Shown: positions 21,474-34,179, numbered from the stretch's first letter. The stretch is DNA of 64,000 bases from Closterium sp. Naga37s-1 (GCA_947471745.1 CANJKZ010000010.1:8739501-8803500), one strand, 5' to 3'. Made by a program: numbers and translations. The notes: generated from the sequence alone by a model not told the origin.

Positions 21474-24400
21474 CACAAAGAAAACGACTACTACCGCCGC
21501 TGGCGTCTACATTAATGTACTGAATGCGCTGGCTTGATAAGGTCGCTCTTGAAGCTATAAGACCTCTCATTCCTGCAGCAGCTTGCGGATCCTTCGCGGT
21601 TTCCGTACCACTGGCGTGGCAGCTCGGTGAAAGGGAAATAGATACCAAACCCGGTGGATGGGGGACTTGACCCCCAATTGGGCTATCCACATGATAACTC
21701 CTGCACCTTAGCCATCAGTTGGCCGCCCGAAAGCTCCCGAAACCGAACGCCCGCTGGCATAACGCGGCTAAAATCCAAAGATCGGAAGGGCCTGATGTTG
21801 TCCCATAGGGCTTTGCATGCGAAGGGATGAGCGCCAATGCCCGTGCTGGCTGGCGACGGTACAAGTCACGCCGCCATCCAGATCCATAGAAGAGATTTGA
21901 AGGCGGGCCTCTGACGACCAATTTAGAGTTGAGCAGTTTCGAAGAAGCAGGATGCGCAAGTCAGTCTGTAGCGAGCGGCAGCATTTATTCGGGATCGGCG
22001 TCAGATGGGAGAGAAGTCGCGTGTATGCTTGACACATGGGAAGATCTTAGATCATGAACGAGATGATCCTACGTCGCTATGAGCTTCTCAAAAACGTCTT
22101 ATATGACTATCCGTTGTGTGTAGCCGCGAGAAGCTTCCAGGCGTTCAGCTTCAGAATATCTAGAACGGCGATCTGGTAAAGCTGGTGGGAGGGCTATCAT
22201 GAACGGCAGCCCCTCACGCACTTGGCTCCAAACGATAAGGTGCAACTCCTGTCGCATTCCTAGAGCTGCATGCTCTAAGAGTAATCGCGCTAATACGAGA
22301 CGGCTTAGCGTTCATGGCGGCGACGTAGAAAGCCACAGCGATCGCAGAGAAGCCACGTGTGAACAAGAATCAAATACTCCGACCTTTAGAGCGTGCTACG
22401 TACCCTTCTTTTTGGGGGGTGGTCGGGTTGTCTCGAACGGCTGGGTTGGGTAGACCAGAAGGGTTACCAGATTACCCTATGCTGTACAGTCTACAGTAGT
22501 GGACGTGTGTACCAGAGCAATCTCACACCTCGTCGAGGCGACCAGGTGGTCTATGCAACCGTATGGTCCCGACCACTTCCAACCAGCCGAGGCGACCAGC
22601 CACGAACGTACCAGTAAAATTGCGGGCAGGTTACACATTGACAGGAGACGACGCGACTGGTGCACAAGAACAAACATGAAAACTTTGGCGCAAATAATTG
22701 GCAAAGTGACTGTTGGGTCTGCCCACATTGCCTTAAAGCTGCGGTCTACATACGAAAATGTATTTTTGGGGGGTATTTTGGGTGCACACCCTAGGACGCA
22801 TGCTGATTGGGGAACGAAATGACTCTTTTCAAGAAATGAGCGCGCGAATGTTTCAAACAGAACTGGCGAATCCCGCCAGTTTCGTGAAAGGTTCGGTTGG
22901 GGGGTAAGGACGCGTCACAAGTAAAAAACCGAGGAAGGATCGGGGATGTTCACGATCCTGCCAAATCGATCGCCACATCGGTGTGCCACGACTGATTTTT
23001 TGCAATCGCGTGCCCACCGCAAGCCCCAAGTGACACGATAGGAAAATCATGGGGCAAAATTGCCCGATGTGGACGAAATTGCACGATCGATGTGTGACAA
23101 GGGCACATCGATCGCCCGACTCTGAGGGGACAACTGTACATTAGCGACGAATGACGAAAACAGGTAACTAGCACTTAACGACGTCGTGAATGCATTGTAG
23201 CCGCGAAACACCGATTTTGTGCAGGGTCGGTGTTTCAGTTGTGACGCGCCCTAATTATTTCGGGAGGATTGGGTTGTGTTGGCTATTTTGCCAACACGTG
23301 CAACCAATCCGAGTTGGGAGCAGAATGGCGCGAAATTTAGAAGCCAATCCTGTTTCGCCCAATTTTCAGAAGAAAGGTTGTGCAGTCAGGGTGCAGTAAC
23401 TCCACCTCGCCACTCAAGGTTGGAGCGAAGCTCAGTGCAACCGTGTTTTCAAGTGATAAACCTAGGCCTCCCGCTGGAGGTATGTAGGCGACAGCTTTAA
23501 ACACTTTTTTACTAACAGTAAAAACGTGCACAACTATGAACGTTGTAAACCTGAGCAACTACCAACTCATGTGAAATATGCATGTGTTTGTCGTTTCACC
23601 TAACGTTGCTGAACGTTTCTACAGCGTTCATTGTCTTCGCTATTTGGTTCTCCTTGCTTGTACCATATTCTTGTTCTATCAACTTTTGTTAGTGGAACTA
23701 AGCTTGAAATCTACCAAGGCAACTAAGTTAACTTCTAAGAATCACTGCCAGAACGCTGACCGTGTGTCCCACGCTAGTCGAGCTCTCCCGTAGAATAGAA
23801 TTCTCCGCAGCGAAAAGAAACACTAACGACGCGAATCAGTCATGTTGAAATCTAGTTACCTCATACTTTTTGCTGGTAAAAACTCCCCATCCCGTCAGGA
23901 GCGATAGTCACGAACGGCGAGAGTTCCGCAAACAAAGTGAGAGCTGCTACAGTTGCGGACCAGGCGCGGGCTGGTCTGGCGACCAAATCAATGGCACCGC
24001 TATAGTGCAATTCGAACGTGGTTAGAAGTCCCGCATCTCGGTCCAGTCCGTCGCTGGTTCACTGTGTGGTTCTAGAGCTGGTCCGCCGGGTCCGCGTCGG
24101 ACTGACGTGGACCCGCACATTTGAGACACGTCCTTACACCAGCTCTTGGCATAAGTTAGGACGCGGTGCAAGTGCAAATATCGCAGGATCGTCTGCAAAT
24201 ATCGAGCCCCACAATCGAGTGGGCAGATCGATTGGCGAAACGTGGCGAACGCGACGTTGTAACGATCACCCCTTTAGAATTAACAGATCTCCCGCGATCA
24301 GTGATCAGTCGCATTCGCACACTGTACAGAAATTTTGGCAAAAAAAAACTTACTATAGCATAGTCACAGCGTAATAAATAAGGTAACCGATCCGCACATC

Positions 24401-24565
24401 GATCGCGACTGACGATCGATCGTCTACTTTCACCTAGTCCTTAAGGCGTGTCTTGCTTGGCGGAAGTCATTCACTTTGCGGTCCTGTTACTCGAAAACAT
24501 TCTGTAACATGTGCATTTTACGAGCCGAACAGACAGTCACTTCTGGATTCGTTTCTGGCAACGAT
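21474..24565. other. Intergenic, no gene recognised
   Basis: No ORF with recognisable similarity. The minus strand at about 21650-21720 shows tRNA/SINE-like internal promoter sequences (TGGCTAAGGTGCAGG, then GGTCAAGTCCC) but no foldable tRNA was confirmed. Around 22,970-23,110 and 24,390-24,425 are scattered cgatcgat motifs of unclear meaning. Confidence 0.3.
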
Positions 24566-24573
24566 TTTTTTTA

Positions 24574-24780
24574 GGGTAAGTAGCTTTGGCAGGGGTACTA
24601 CTAACCACCCTGCGCTTTGAAGGGGACTACAGTGCCAGTAGCGGGCACTTTCCACCCCTCCGTGCCTCAGACAGTGAAGTTATAGAAACAGGACAGTACT
24701 CTTCCCCACATTCACCCACGTGTCACCAATTTCCATGCCACCCACTGTACTGGACATTCTGACCAACTGTGCGCAACAGA
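24574..24780 (+). repeat. Left terminal inverted repeat
   Basis: Starts GGGTAAGTAGCTTTGG immediately after the TTTTTTTA target duplication and runs to about the ctgaccaactgtgcgcaaca segment. It pairs with the right repeat with only scattered substitutions. Confidence 0.8.
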
Positions 24781-24861
24781 CTTTTGTCCCTTCTGCCAAA
24801 TCGAAACCAATCGGACCGCGGGCAAAAAATATAAAACCCGCGGCCAAATCTGCCTCATCTC

Positions 24862-26462
24862 GTGGCCATGCTGCTTGCCCCTGAGGGAGACCCGGATGCA
24901 CCAGACATCACGACCCCGCGCTCTTACGCTGAGGCGATCGCGGGTGAGTACTCTTCTCAGTGGCAGACAGCCATGGACGCAGAGATGGCATCCTGGAAGT
25001 CCACAGGCACGTACGTCGATGAGGTTCCCCCTCCCGGGGCGAACATCGTCATTGGCATGTGGATTTTCAGGGTGAAGCGGCCGCCAGGTTCTCCGCCTGT
25101 CTTCAAGGCTCGTTACGTTGCTCGAGACTTCAGTCAGCGAGAGGGAGTTGACTTCTTCCAGACCTTCTCCCCAACCCCGAAGATGACCACTCTTCGGGTG
25201 CTGCTGCACGTTGCCGCTCAGCGTGACTACGAGCTTCACTCTCTTAACTTCAGCACAGCGTTCTTACAGGGCAGCCTGCACGAGGAGATCTGGCTGCGCC
25301 GCCCGCCTGGCTTCACTGGGTCGTTCCCTCCTGGTACCCAGTGGAGCCTCCGGCGGCCGGTCTACGGTCTCTGCCAGGCGCCAAGTGAGTGGCACGACAC
25401 ACTGAGGACGACACTTGCAGCTCTTGTGTTTACTCCGTCGACTGCTGACCCCTCGCTGTTTCTGCGCACCGACACTTCGCTGCCGACGTTCTACATCCTC
25501 GTGTACGTCGACGACTTGGTCTTTGCCACTGCTGACACTGAGGCTCTCGCCCTGGTGAAGTCGGAGCTGCAGAGGAGACACACGTGCACAGACCTGGGTG
25601 AGCTGCGCAGTTACCTTGGCTTGCAGATCACCCGGGACAGAGCACGCCGCACCATTACCCTGACTCAGTCACACATGGTGCAGCAGGTCCTTCAGCGCTT
25701 CGGCTTCACCTGGTCCTCGGCACAGGCCACTCCTCTGGCTACAGGTCACTCGCTCTCAGCTCCACCTTCGGACGAGTCCGTAGAGCCGAGTGGTCCTTAC
25801 CCAGAGCTAGTTGGCTGCCTCATGTACCTGATGACCTGCACTCGTCCTGGCCTCGCGTACCCTCTTGGCCTTCTGGCTCGTTACGTGGCTCCTGGTCGGC
25901 ACCGAAAGGTGCACATGGATGCTGCTAAGAGGGTACTGCGCTACTTGTGCAGTACATCGGGCATGAGGCTCGTGCTTGGAGGACGGGGCGACGTTGTCCT
26001 CACTGTTCACTCGGACGCTTCTTGGGTTGACGACTAGGCTACGCAGCGGTCGTCACAGGGTTACACCTTCAGCCTTGGCTCTGGTTCAGTTTCTTGGCGT
26101 TCTACACGCTCGTCTTCAGTTCTCAGCTCCAGTTGTGAGGATGAGATCTACGCCACAGCCATGGCTGCACAGGAGTTACGCTGGCTCACCTACCTGCTGA
26201 CCGATTTGGGAGAGCGGCCTCGTTCTCCTCCAGTGCTGTACGTCGACAACAAGGCCGCCATTGCCTTGTGTGAGGAGCACCGACTGGAGCACAGAACGAA
26301 GCACATCGCTCTGCGCTACTTCCTGGCTCGAGAGTTGCAGTAGCGTGGCCAGCTTCGTCTTGCTCACGTGGCCACTCGGGCCAACACTGCTGATATATTC
26401 ACCAAGGCACTTCCGTCTGGTGATCATTAGCGTTTCTGCACCTTGTTAGGCCTTGTGCCCAC
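24862..26462 (+). pseudogene. Copia reverse transcriptase/RNase H fragment with stop codons
   Basis: The frame encodes the Ty1/copia RT domain (ARYVARDFSQREGVDF, then the catalytic YVDDLVF) followed by the copia RNase H region (HSDASW ..., YVDNKAAIAL, HRTKHIALRYFLARE, ADIFTKALPSGDH). Gag, protease and integrase are missing. Three in-frame TAG codons interrupt it (26036-26038, 26341-26343, 26428-26430), with family similarity resuming in the same frame after each. It is therefore non-functional. It lies wholly between two inverted repeats, not between LTRs. Confidence 0.88.
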
Positions 26463-26825
26463 GTTTCCTCACTTGTTGTAGACTTTTGCTTGTACTGTGA
26501 TCTATATAATACCTGCATGCTTGCTCTGCTAGGTAGAGATCACTGTGCTATTCTTGTTGCATATATATCTTTGCATGTAAACTGGCCTTGTGGCCTCTTG
26601 CTTGTGTTCAGTGTGTGTGGTGACGTTGTGATCCACCCTGAGCTTGCTTTGCATTTCTTAACTGGTCTTGTGACCCTCTGTTCTCCCCCACTTTGCCTAT
26701 GGGGGTGTGTCAAACTATATATATAATGTTAGGATGTAGGCTGTAGTGGGGTCGCACATATGGGATACAACACATTGCTAGGGTTTGTACTTGTACCCAA
26801 TCTTCCCAATAGTCAACCATTCCTT

Positions 26826-27033
26826 ACTAGTTGCGCACTGTTGGTCAGAATGTCCAGTACAGTAGGTGGAATGGAAATTGGTGACACGTGGGTGAATGTG
26901 GGGAAGAGTACTGTCCTGTTTCTATAACTTCCCTGTTTGAGGCACGGAGGGGTGGAAAGTGCCCGCTACTGGGCATATAGTCCCGTTCAAAGCGCAGGGT
27001 CGCTAGTAGTACCCCTACCAAAGCTACTTACCC
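26826..27033 (-). repeat. Right terminal inverted repeat
   Basis: The reverse complement begins GGGTAAGTAGCTTTGG at 27033 and matches the left repeat to about 26826. It is followed by the second copy of the 8-bp direct repeat. Confidence 0.8.
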
Positions 27034-27041
27034 TTTTTTTA

Positions 27042-28395
27042 CTTGCCTAGTTCGTGTGCAGCACGTGCCATGCACTCGAGTACAGAACATGTACATACAT
27101 ATTTCGGGGTTTGCCAAGGTGTTTTCAGGCATGCGAAGTTCGCCAATACAGGTTTAACGAAAAAAAACAAGGCCCGAGGGCGATTTTTCCCATGGCACGG
27201 GCGTGAGAAAATCCCGCCGAATTAAGTAGCGAAATTCACATTGCGACAAGGTTACCGCTCACGACTTCTGATATGCGACAGGGTTTGTGTTCGGGCGGGA
27301 CTGTACTGTATTCTCCCGGACAAAACACCCCCCCGTAATAGTATACCCCCGGTTAGCTTGTGCGGGGGGGGTGCTATAGCCGACCTCGTTTGTACTATAC
27401 CCCCCCCTTTTGGGTGATTTTCTATAACACCCCCCTTTTCTTACAGATTCCTATTATAGCTGTTATCGAGTCAGATTCCTTACGGGAGAATGTCGCGAGG
27501 ATGCTTCCTAAATGAAATTTCGCGTGTACTTTCACTTAGAATCTGCCGACATTTCCCCCCTCCCACAATCTCGCTGTTGCCACGCTGACGAATCTTTCGC
27601 TGCAAGTAGACATTTCCCCCCTCCCCACAATCTCGCTGTCGCCACGCTGGCGAATCTTTCGCTGCAAGTGGCCCGAGAGGTGAAACTCACATTCTCGCCA
27701 AAACTCACATTCTCGTCTCAAACTGTGATGTCAAAACGACCATTGAAACACCCAAATTGTCTAATAAAAAATACTCTTACACTAGAATATGCCATATATA
27801 ACCACCCGGGTATTATATAGGATTTTCCGTTGAGAGGACCCCCCCCCCCCCCCCCCCCCCCCCCCTTTTTTCTCTGTGGTTATCATAATACCCCCGGGTG
27901 TTATGTCCGGAAGAATACGGCATGTCCGCGTGCAAAAAAATGGGTTCGCGTCAGGCAGAGACAAACCATTTTCTACGTGCGGGCAGCACATTTGGGAAAA
28001 AAACACAATTACGTAAAAAAGGTGTAAAGGCCCAATAAACACCCCGCAAGACACGCCCTTAGAAAGTGTTCACACATTCATCTGTACATAGTTTGATTAG
28101 AAAACTTGCATTTCTACATGAGTTGGAGCTGAGTATAACTCTTAGGTATGTACCCATGGTGTGAACATGCATTTATTGCATAACTTGTAGGTATAACTCG
28201 CGTGCACCACATATTTACAAGCCCTAGCATTCAGGCAAAGCATCTAGGTATTTCTGGGCACGGTAAAGTCCCTGATCTATGGATGTATTCCTACAACCCC
28301 CATGTGTACTAGTAACAAGACCAAGTACCATAGGTTATCCACACATTCCTCCATTTATCCATCCCAGCCCAGCGTACGCATCTATTTCATGTTGC
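27042..28395. other. Intergenic with C-rich tracts
   Basis: No gene seen. Several cytosine-rich tracts occur at 27327-27435, and 27839-27865 is an uninterrupted run of 27 C followed by T. The two ~55-bp blocks containing atttcccccctcccacaatc (near 27550 and 27611) are direct repeats. Confidence 0.5.
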
Positions 28396-29416
28396 CTATT
28401 CCTCTGAACGGCACTGCCTCTCACGCTCTGTCGCCACTCCCCCCTCTGTCTCCACCTGCTGGTTCAGATCTCCACACCACTCCACACATTTCATCCCCTC
28501 CAACCTCTGCCTCCTCCGCTGCAGCCCCTCTCCCCCCTCTGGTTGTTTCCTTATAAGCTGTTCCTGTAAGAGCAGCAACTGGCGGAGCTGTTCCAGCTGT
28601 GCAAGCTCGTCCTCGTCATTCCCTCCTGCACCCTCCCCTTGCAATGATTGCCCCGCCAGAGCGCCAGCCTCCTGCTGCTGGCCCAAGGAGGGCTGAGAAG
28701 TCAACAACTGCTGCTGCTTCTGCTGCTGCTGGTATGGTGGGATGGAGGCAGGTGGAACTGACTCCATGTAACTATGGACTCCAAGAGATGGAACGGCAGC
28801 ACCTGAAGGACCATGAGATGTAATTCCACCTCCAGCTGAAGCACCGTACTGTGGAATAAGCAGAGGAGCAGCGGCAGCAGGAGTTGTAACAGCAGGCCCG
28901 GCAACCAGCGGAGGACTAACCAGTGCAGGCGTCACTGCGGAGGGCGTAGCCAGTGAAGGTATATCTAGGGCAGGCGTTACCCCAGCAAGAGCAGAGGCGA
29001 GTGCAGCGGCAAGAGGGCCAGAGGTCAAATACGGAAGAGCAGAGGAGATTCCGGGTGTGGTCACAGCAGGCGAAATCACAGCAGGCAGAACAGCAGGCAT
29101 CGTCACAGCAGGCGCAGTCAAGCCAAGGAGGTGTGAGGCTTCAGGCGGCAATTCCAAGCACTGGAATCATGCCACGATCCGTCTCCTTCTCCCACTCCTC
29201 CCACTCCCACTGCTCCCACTCCTTCTACTGCTCCCACAGCTCGCACTGCTCCCTGGCCAACATTCAGTGGCCCCATAAATGCTGCTGCTTGATTGCTCTC
29301 TCCCTGTTGCTCACCCTGCCTCTGCTGCGCTCCACCCATGCCTGCCTGTGCTTGCTGCTCTGCCAACGCTAACAACTGACTCAAAAACTGCTCCTGCCAC
29401 TGCTGCTGCTGCTGAA

Positions 29417-29456
<40 letters not shown>

Positions 29457-29463
29457 TTGCTGA

Positions 29464-29498
<35 letters not shown>

Positions 29499-30724
29499 AT
29501 GTTGCTGTTGCTGTTGTTGCTGTTGCTGGTGTTGCTGCTGATGCTGCTGACGCCCATGCGGTCGCAGCCATGCCACATTCTCCCCACCGGTCCAAAGCAC
29601 CGGCTCCGAACCTGCTGCTGACAGTGCTTGCAAGGAATCCCATGGCCCTGTTGCTTCCCTTGATATTTCCATTGGCTGCTGCTGCTGCTCCCGCCCTGCT
29701 CCTGCTACAGGCGGGGCTGGCACCGTTCTATCCAATGTAACGCCAGACGTAACTCCAGGGGAGCGTACGGCAGATGTAATCCATGCAGCCAGCAAGGCAG
29801 GAGGTAATGCTCGCTGCTGACGAGCAGGTACTGGTGGAGAAAGGAGGGGCTGATGCTGAGAGGGATTGGTCACTGGTGGTACCAAAGCCACAGGCAAGGC
29901 CAAAGGGGAGGGCGGAACAGAAGCAGGATGGGCAGGAGCGAAGGAGGAACCGGTGGTAACCGCACGAGGTGTTACAGGGTTACTGGACGCTGCTCCTGGG
30001 GGCCAAGAGTGGAGGACGAGAGATTGGAGGAGCTCGGGGGAGGGGGTGGAGAGGAAGGGGTCAGGGGCAGGATGAGGGAGGAGCGGATGGTGTGGTGGGG
30101 ATGGGTTGGAGTGGGTGGACGGCTGCATGGGTGTCTGAATGGGCTTCCATGAGGGAGTGTGAGGAGGCAGGGATGTGGGAGTGCGGGGGAGAGATAAAGG
30201 CATGCGGTTGTGAGGTCTGCTGGTGACAGTCTTGCGTGGCCTGGGCCGGGTGAACCCTGACTGCTTGTGGCCCTGCATCTGCTGCCGCTGCTGCTGCTTT
30301 TGCTCTTGCCCATGAATCTGCTGAAACCCATGATGCTGCTTCTCCTGCTGATCTGCTTGCTGCTGTTGCTGCCACTGAAGCTGCTGCTCCTCTTGCTGCT
30401 GCAGGCACTGCAGTTGTCGATGCTGCTGCCGATGACGCTGCAGCAGCTGCAGCTGCTCTTGACGCTGGTTCTCCTGCTGTTGCATTCGCCACCGTTGTTG
30501 CTGCTGCATTTGATGCTGCTGTTGCTGAACCTGATACGGCCAAATGCTTTGTGCATCAATCTCCATCTGTTCGTCTGGCCACACTCCTTGACCCATGGAT
30601 GCAAATGCACTCATAACATCAGGAGCACCCATTGCAGCAGGAACGGCAAGTGAAGGGCCAGAAGAAGCTCTGCTTCCAGTGCTGTGGAATACGCGAGGAG
30701 AGAGATAATGCGTTCCAGGAACGA

Positions 30725-30786
<62 letters not shown>

Positions 30787-32975
30787 GGGGGAAGCTCAGG
30801 TGACAGATGCAACGGTGGTGCCTCTGCTGCGGCTTGAAGCTGCTGTGGCTGCTGCTGTGGAGGCAGCTTCTGCTGCTGCTTCCGCTGCTTCTGTGGCTGC
30901 ATCTGCTCCTCCTGCTGCTGCTGTTGAAGCAGCTCCTCCAGTTGCTGCTCGTTGTTTACTTCAACGCATGGGTCACCTTGAAATTGTGGTTGCTGAGGCT
31001 GAGGCTGCTGCAGCAGACACTGCTGCTGGTTCTGCTGCTCTTGCTGAAGCTCCTGTTGGTGCAACAGCACAACTTGTTGCTGTTGCTCCTGCTGCGGCTC
31101 CTCCTTTTGCTGCTGCTCCTGCTGCGGCTCCTCCTTTTGCTGCTGCTGCAGCGCCATCTGTAGCCTCCGCTGCTGGCGCAGATGCAGGTCAGCCCGGGCT
31201 TGAGCCTCGGCCTTGTTCAGAAACACGTCTTCTAGCTTGCGCTCTGGCCATTGCAACAAGCACAATGAATGCAATGCAACGAGTCTGCACGATCAGGCCG
31301 CCACAACAACCAACGAGTATGCAAAGGGCAATGCCTCCCTCCACCACGGAACAGGAGCATCAACAGGGGGATGGGGGGATGAGGTCTGGGAAGAAGAGAG
31401 AGCAGGAAGAAGGAAGAGTGGGAAGAAGGAAGAGCAGGAAGAAGGAAGAGCGGGAAGAAGGAAGAGCGGGAAGAAAGAAGAGCGGGACTGACCAGAAGTG
31501 ACCAAAGATTGAAGGAGCTTTGGTCAAGCACACGCGCACACACACACTAAGGTGAGCGCATATATTCAAACTTAAGCTCGCGCACAACACCGAGCATGTC
31601 TCACCTTTCTTGTGCAGATTCATGTGCCCTCCAAGCGCCCGAGGAGAATTAAATCCCTTGCCGCAGAATCTGCACTCATGACCAGTATTTGACCCCCCTC
31701 GTCTCCAAAGCCCTCCACTGCCTGGCACTTTGCTGGTAGTTGACAGAGGAAATTTCTCCTCCTGCTGCTGCTGTTGTTGGCCCTGCTGCTGTTGTTGGCC
31801 CTGCTGCTGTTGTTGGCCCTGCTGCTGTTGTTGGCCCTGCTGCTGTTGTTGCTCCTGGTGCTGCTCCTGAGCTGGCAGCGGTAACACCCTTGTTGGCTGC
31901 TCCTCTTGGGTCTCAGACTGCTGTTCCTGCCGCACCATTCCTTCCGCGTCCTCTTCCATACCTGTTACTACTTCACCTCTTCCCCGCCCTTCACTAAAAC
32001 TCCAACCTTGTGCCAGCGCTGCTCCTGCCAGTGCTGATCCTGCCAGCGCTGATCCTGCTACTGATGCTCCTGTGTGCGCCACCCCTGCCCCCTGTTCTTC
32101 CCAGTCGTCCCCCCCACTCCCACCCACCCCAAGAGCTCGTCTCAGAGTGGCTCCAAGCGTTGGCCAATCAGTTGCAGCCTTCTCACCTCGTCCTCGCTGG
32201 GAAGCAACCGCTGCTGCTTCCTGGGGTTCCCACTTGGCCTAATTGTACCTCCACTTACCCAAGAACTTCTCTTAGAACCATCCGGCACAGGGTCCGTCCT
32301 CCTAGCCTCTGCCTCAAGCTGCTCTATGCTCATACCCCTCGCTCTCCTTCCCAATCCGGCCAAACTAGCCCTAATCCTCTCCAAACCTCCAATTGCCCCC
32401 CATTCCAAGTCTTTTCCTCCTGCTGCTCCTTCTCCTCTGCCTCCTCCTCTGCCTCCTTCTCTTCCCCTTCCTCGTCCTCTTCCTCCTCCTTCCTGCTGGC
32501 TTTCCCTGGTTTCTGGAAGCTTCTCGAACTCCTCATGCGGTTGCAGCTGGGGCTTCTCACGCGCCTTCCTGCTACGACTGCTGCTTAAGCTACGGGCCAG
32601 GTTACTCCGTGCAGTACACTCCAGGGGACCATGGGGCGGAGGCGCGGGTATATCCATTAAGAAGCGTGCTTGTAAGGGGGATACATTCTGTTCTGCCACA
32701 TCCTGAAGTCCTGGCGATGACAAATCTTTAGCAGTGCAGGAGATGTCTCCAGGAAAGGAGAAACGCCCAGATGACGATTTCAGACGCGCTTCTGTGAGAA
32801 AAGGCTCGGACACAGGATCAGCAAGGTCAGCAGCGATATCAACTGATTGGGAACCGACTTCTGCAGGCGTGAGGGAAGGCGGATCTGGGATTGGAACAGC
32901 ACTGGGGACGGCCGGAGAAAGAGCAGCAGGTGCGGAATACGCTGAAGAATCCGCATGCTCATGTGTGGGGCACAT
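28396..32975 (-). CDS. Single C2H2 zinc-finger protein, paralogue B, with frame breaks
   Basis: Pieces in order: N-terminal frame 32975-32142 (real ATG, MCPTHEHADSS), finger frame 32127-31605 (CRFCGKGFNSPRALGGHMNLH), intron 31244-31604 in the family-conserved phase 1, Gln-rich exon from 31243 to 29118, and a last open frame 29157-28396 with a leucine-rich helix (LAQLEQLRQLLLLQEQLI). The N-terminal and finger parts are in different frames: after RKQQRLLPSEDE the paralogue-like sequence (KAATD) continues one frame away, which fits a one-base deletion near 32181. A second frame change lies near 29118-29157 (deletion or unseen intron). It shares KAREK/RARED and QLQPHxE motifs with paralogue D and lacks an EAR motif. 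It may be a recent pseudogene, or assembly errors may be involved. Confidence 0.7.
30723..30786 (-). repeat. Pure polyglutamine tract (about 20 CAG)
   Basis: An uninterrupted (CTG)n on the plus strand encodes about 20 consecutive Gln in paralogue B. It is one of the purest trinucleotide tracts in the window and is likely length-variable. Confidence 0.9.
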
Positions 32976-34179
32976 GCTGAAAGTATACTCCTCGAGGGGT
33001 GGGTGGGGCCCGTATGAGAAGCTGATGCACGCGATGCGTTGCGCGGCGCGCTGCGAAGCGCATCAATCAGGAGATTAAACACAGATGCTCAACTCGCCTC
33101 AAAGAACCAACTTTGATCTCCTCCTTCCATAAGTCTTGAGAACGAGAAGCACGGAACTGAGTTTCAGGCGTCCTGTCGTGTGATCGTCTCACTGCTTCGC
33201 TGCTGGTGAAGGAGGAGAGAGAAGATGCTTGCCCCATATGGTCGCTTGCGTCCTGACGCGAATTTCTGGTTGGTACTGTCGCAGCAACAGCTCATGCCTG
33301 AAGTCAAAACGAGAGACGGGAAACTGACTTGGCAACATCTCGAGATTGTGAAGTTGGGATCTTGTACACGAGTCGCACGGATCACGGAAACAGCGAACGG
33401 GCCAGGACAGAAACTTCGATCGAAACAGGGATCATCACGTGAAGGACGTCGGAGAGTGACCAGGAATAAATGGGGGAGTGCTCCCTGAACCTTAGGGAAA
33501 AGAAGGAACTCAGATCCGCAGACTAAGTCAGCCTTCTGAATCACAACTGGAACGAGAAAGCTGGCGATTTTTAGACCGGTACAAGGATATAGCAACTGTT
33601 AGTAAAATAATATGCAGTTGAAGGAAGATCGGAGTTTGGGGGTTGCACAGCGATTGATGGGGATTGATAAGCTGTCAAGTGTACCCCCTGACGTTTCGTT
33701 CCCAGTTGAGAGCTTTGGAGACACGGCACCTCCTGATTGGCTGACGATTACCATGCACCAGTTCATCACCCAGCTGTATGTAGGATGATACCGCTGGATC
33801 TACCAAGGGCGATTCGAATGGCAAGCGTGAAACGAAGGTAAGAAACTTGGTGTGCCGACCCTTTTCGCTAGAAGACGTGGACCGAACATCCTTGATTGTA
33901 AAATCACGTAACTATGTGTGCCAAGAGCGAACTCATGATCGAAGTTCAATTCGCACGTGCCTGCCGCAGGCCGGTTGCATGCAGACCCCGGCCGCTTCTC
34001 GAGCGCTAAGGTCAAGGTTATGAAGGGATAGACAAGATGCCTCTTCAAGCGCTGACGGACATGAAGGGGTGGTATTCACAGCTGTTGCTGCGTGTGGTGA
34101 AAGAAGAAATGCGAGGCCAGGGACAATCTCAAACCTGTTATCTGCTCAAGATTGCTGAACGACGCAGCTGAAGTGTTAA
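32976..34179. other. Intergenic, gene B promoter side
   Basis: No gene recognised between the paralogue B start and the gypsy LTR. It should contain the promoter and 5' UTR of gene B near 32976-33600. Confidence 0.4.

Larger units (their letters stand above)
24574..27033 (+). mobile_element. TIR element (2.46 kb) carrying a decayed copia pol fragment
   Basis: The ends are inverted, not direct, repeats: 24574-24780 (gggtaagtagctttgg ...) matches the reverse complement of 26826-27033 over about 205 bp with few differences. The element is flanked by an 8-bp direct repeat, TTTTTTTA (24566-24573 and 27034-27041). Long TIRs with an 8-bp target duplication fit a Mutator-like or hAT-like DNA transposon. 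The interior holds only part of a copia polyprotein and no transposase, so this looks like a non-autonomous element that captured retrotransposon sequence. Confidence 0.75.

Noticed and set aside
24574..27033. Copia LTR retrotransposon with two LTRs
   Set aside because: The terminal repeats are in inverted, not direct, orientation, and gag, protease and integrase are missing.
29279..31501. Plus-strand Ala/Leu-rich frames opposite zinc-finger gene B
   Set aside because: Shadows of the polyQ coding strand; composition follows GCA/CTG repeats.
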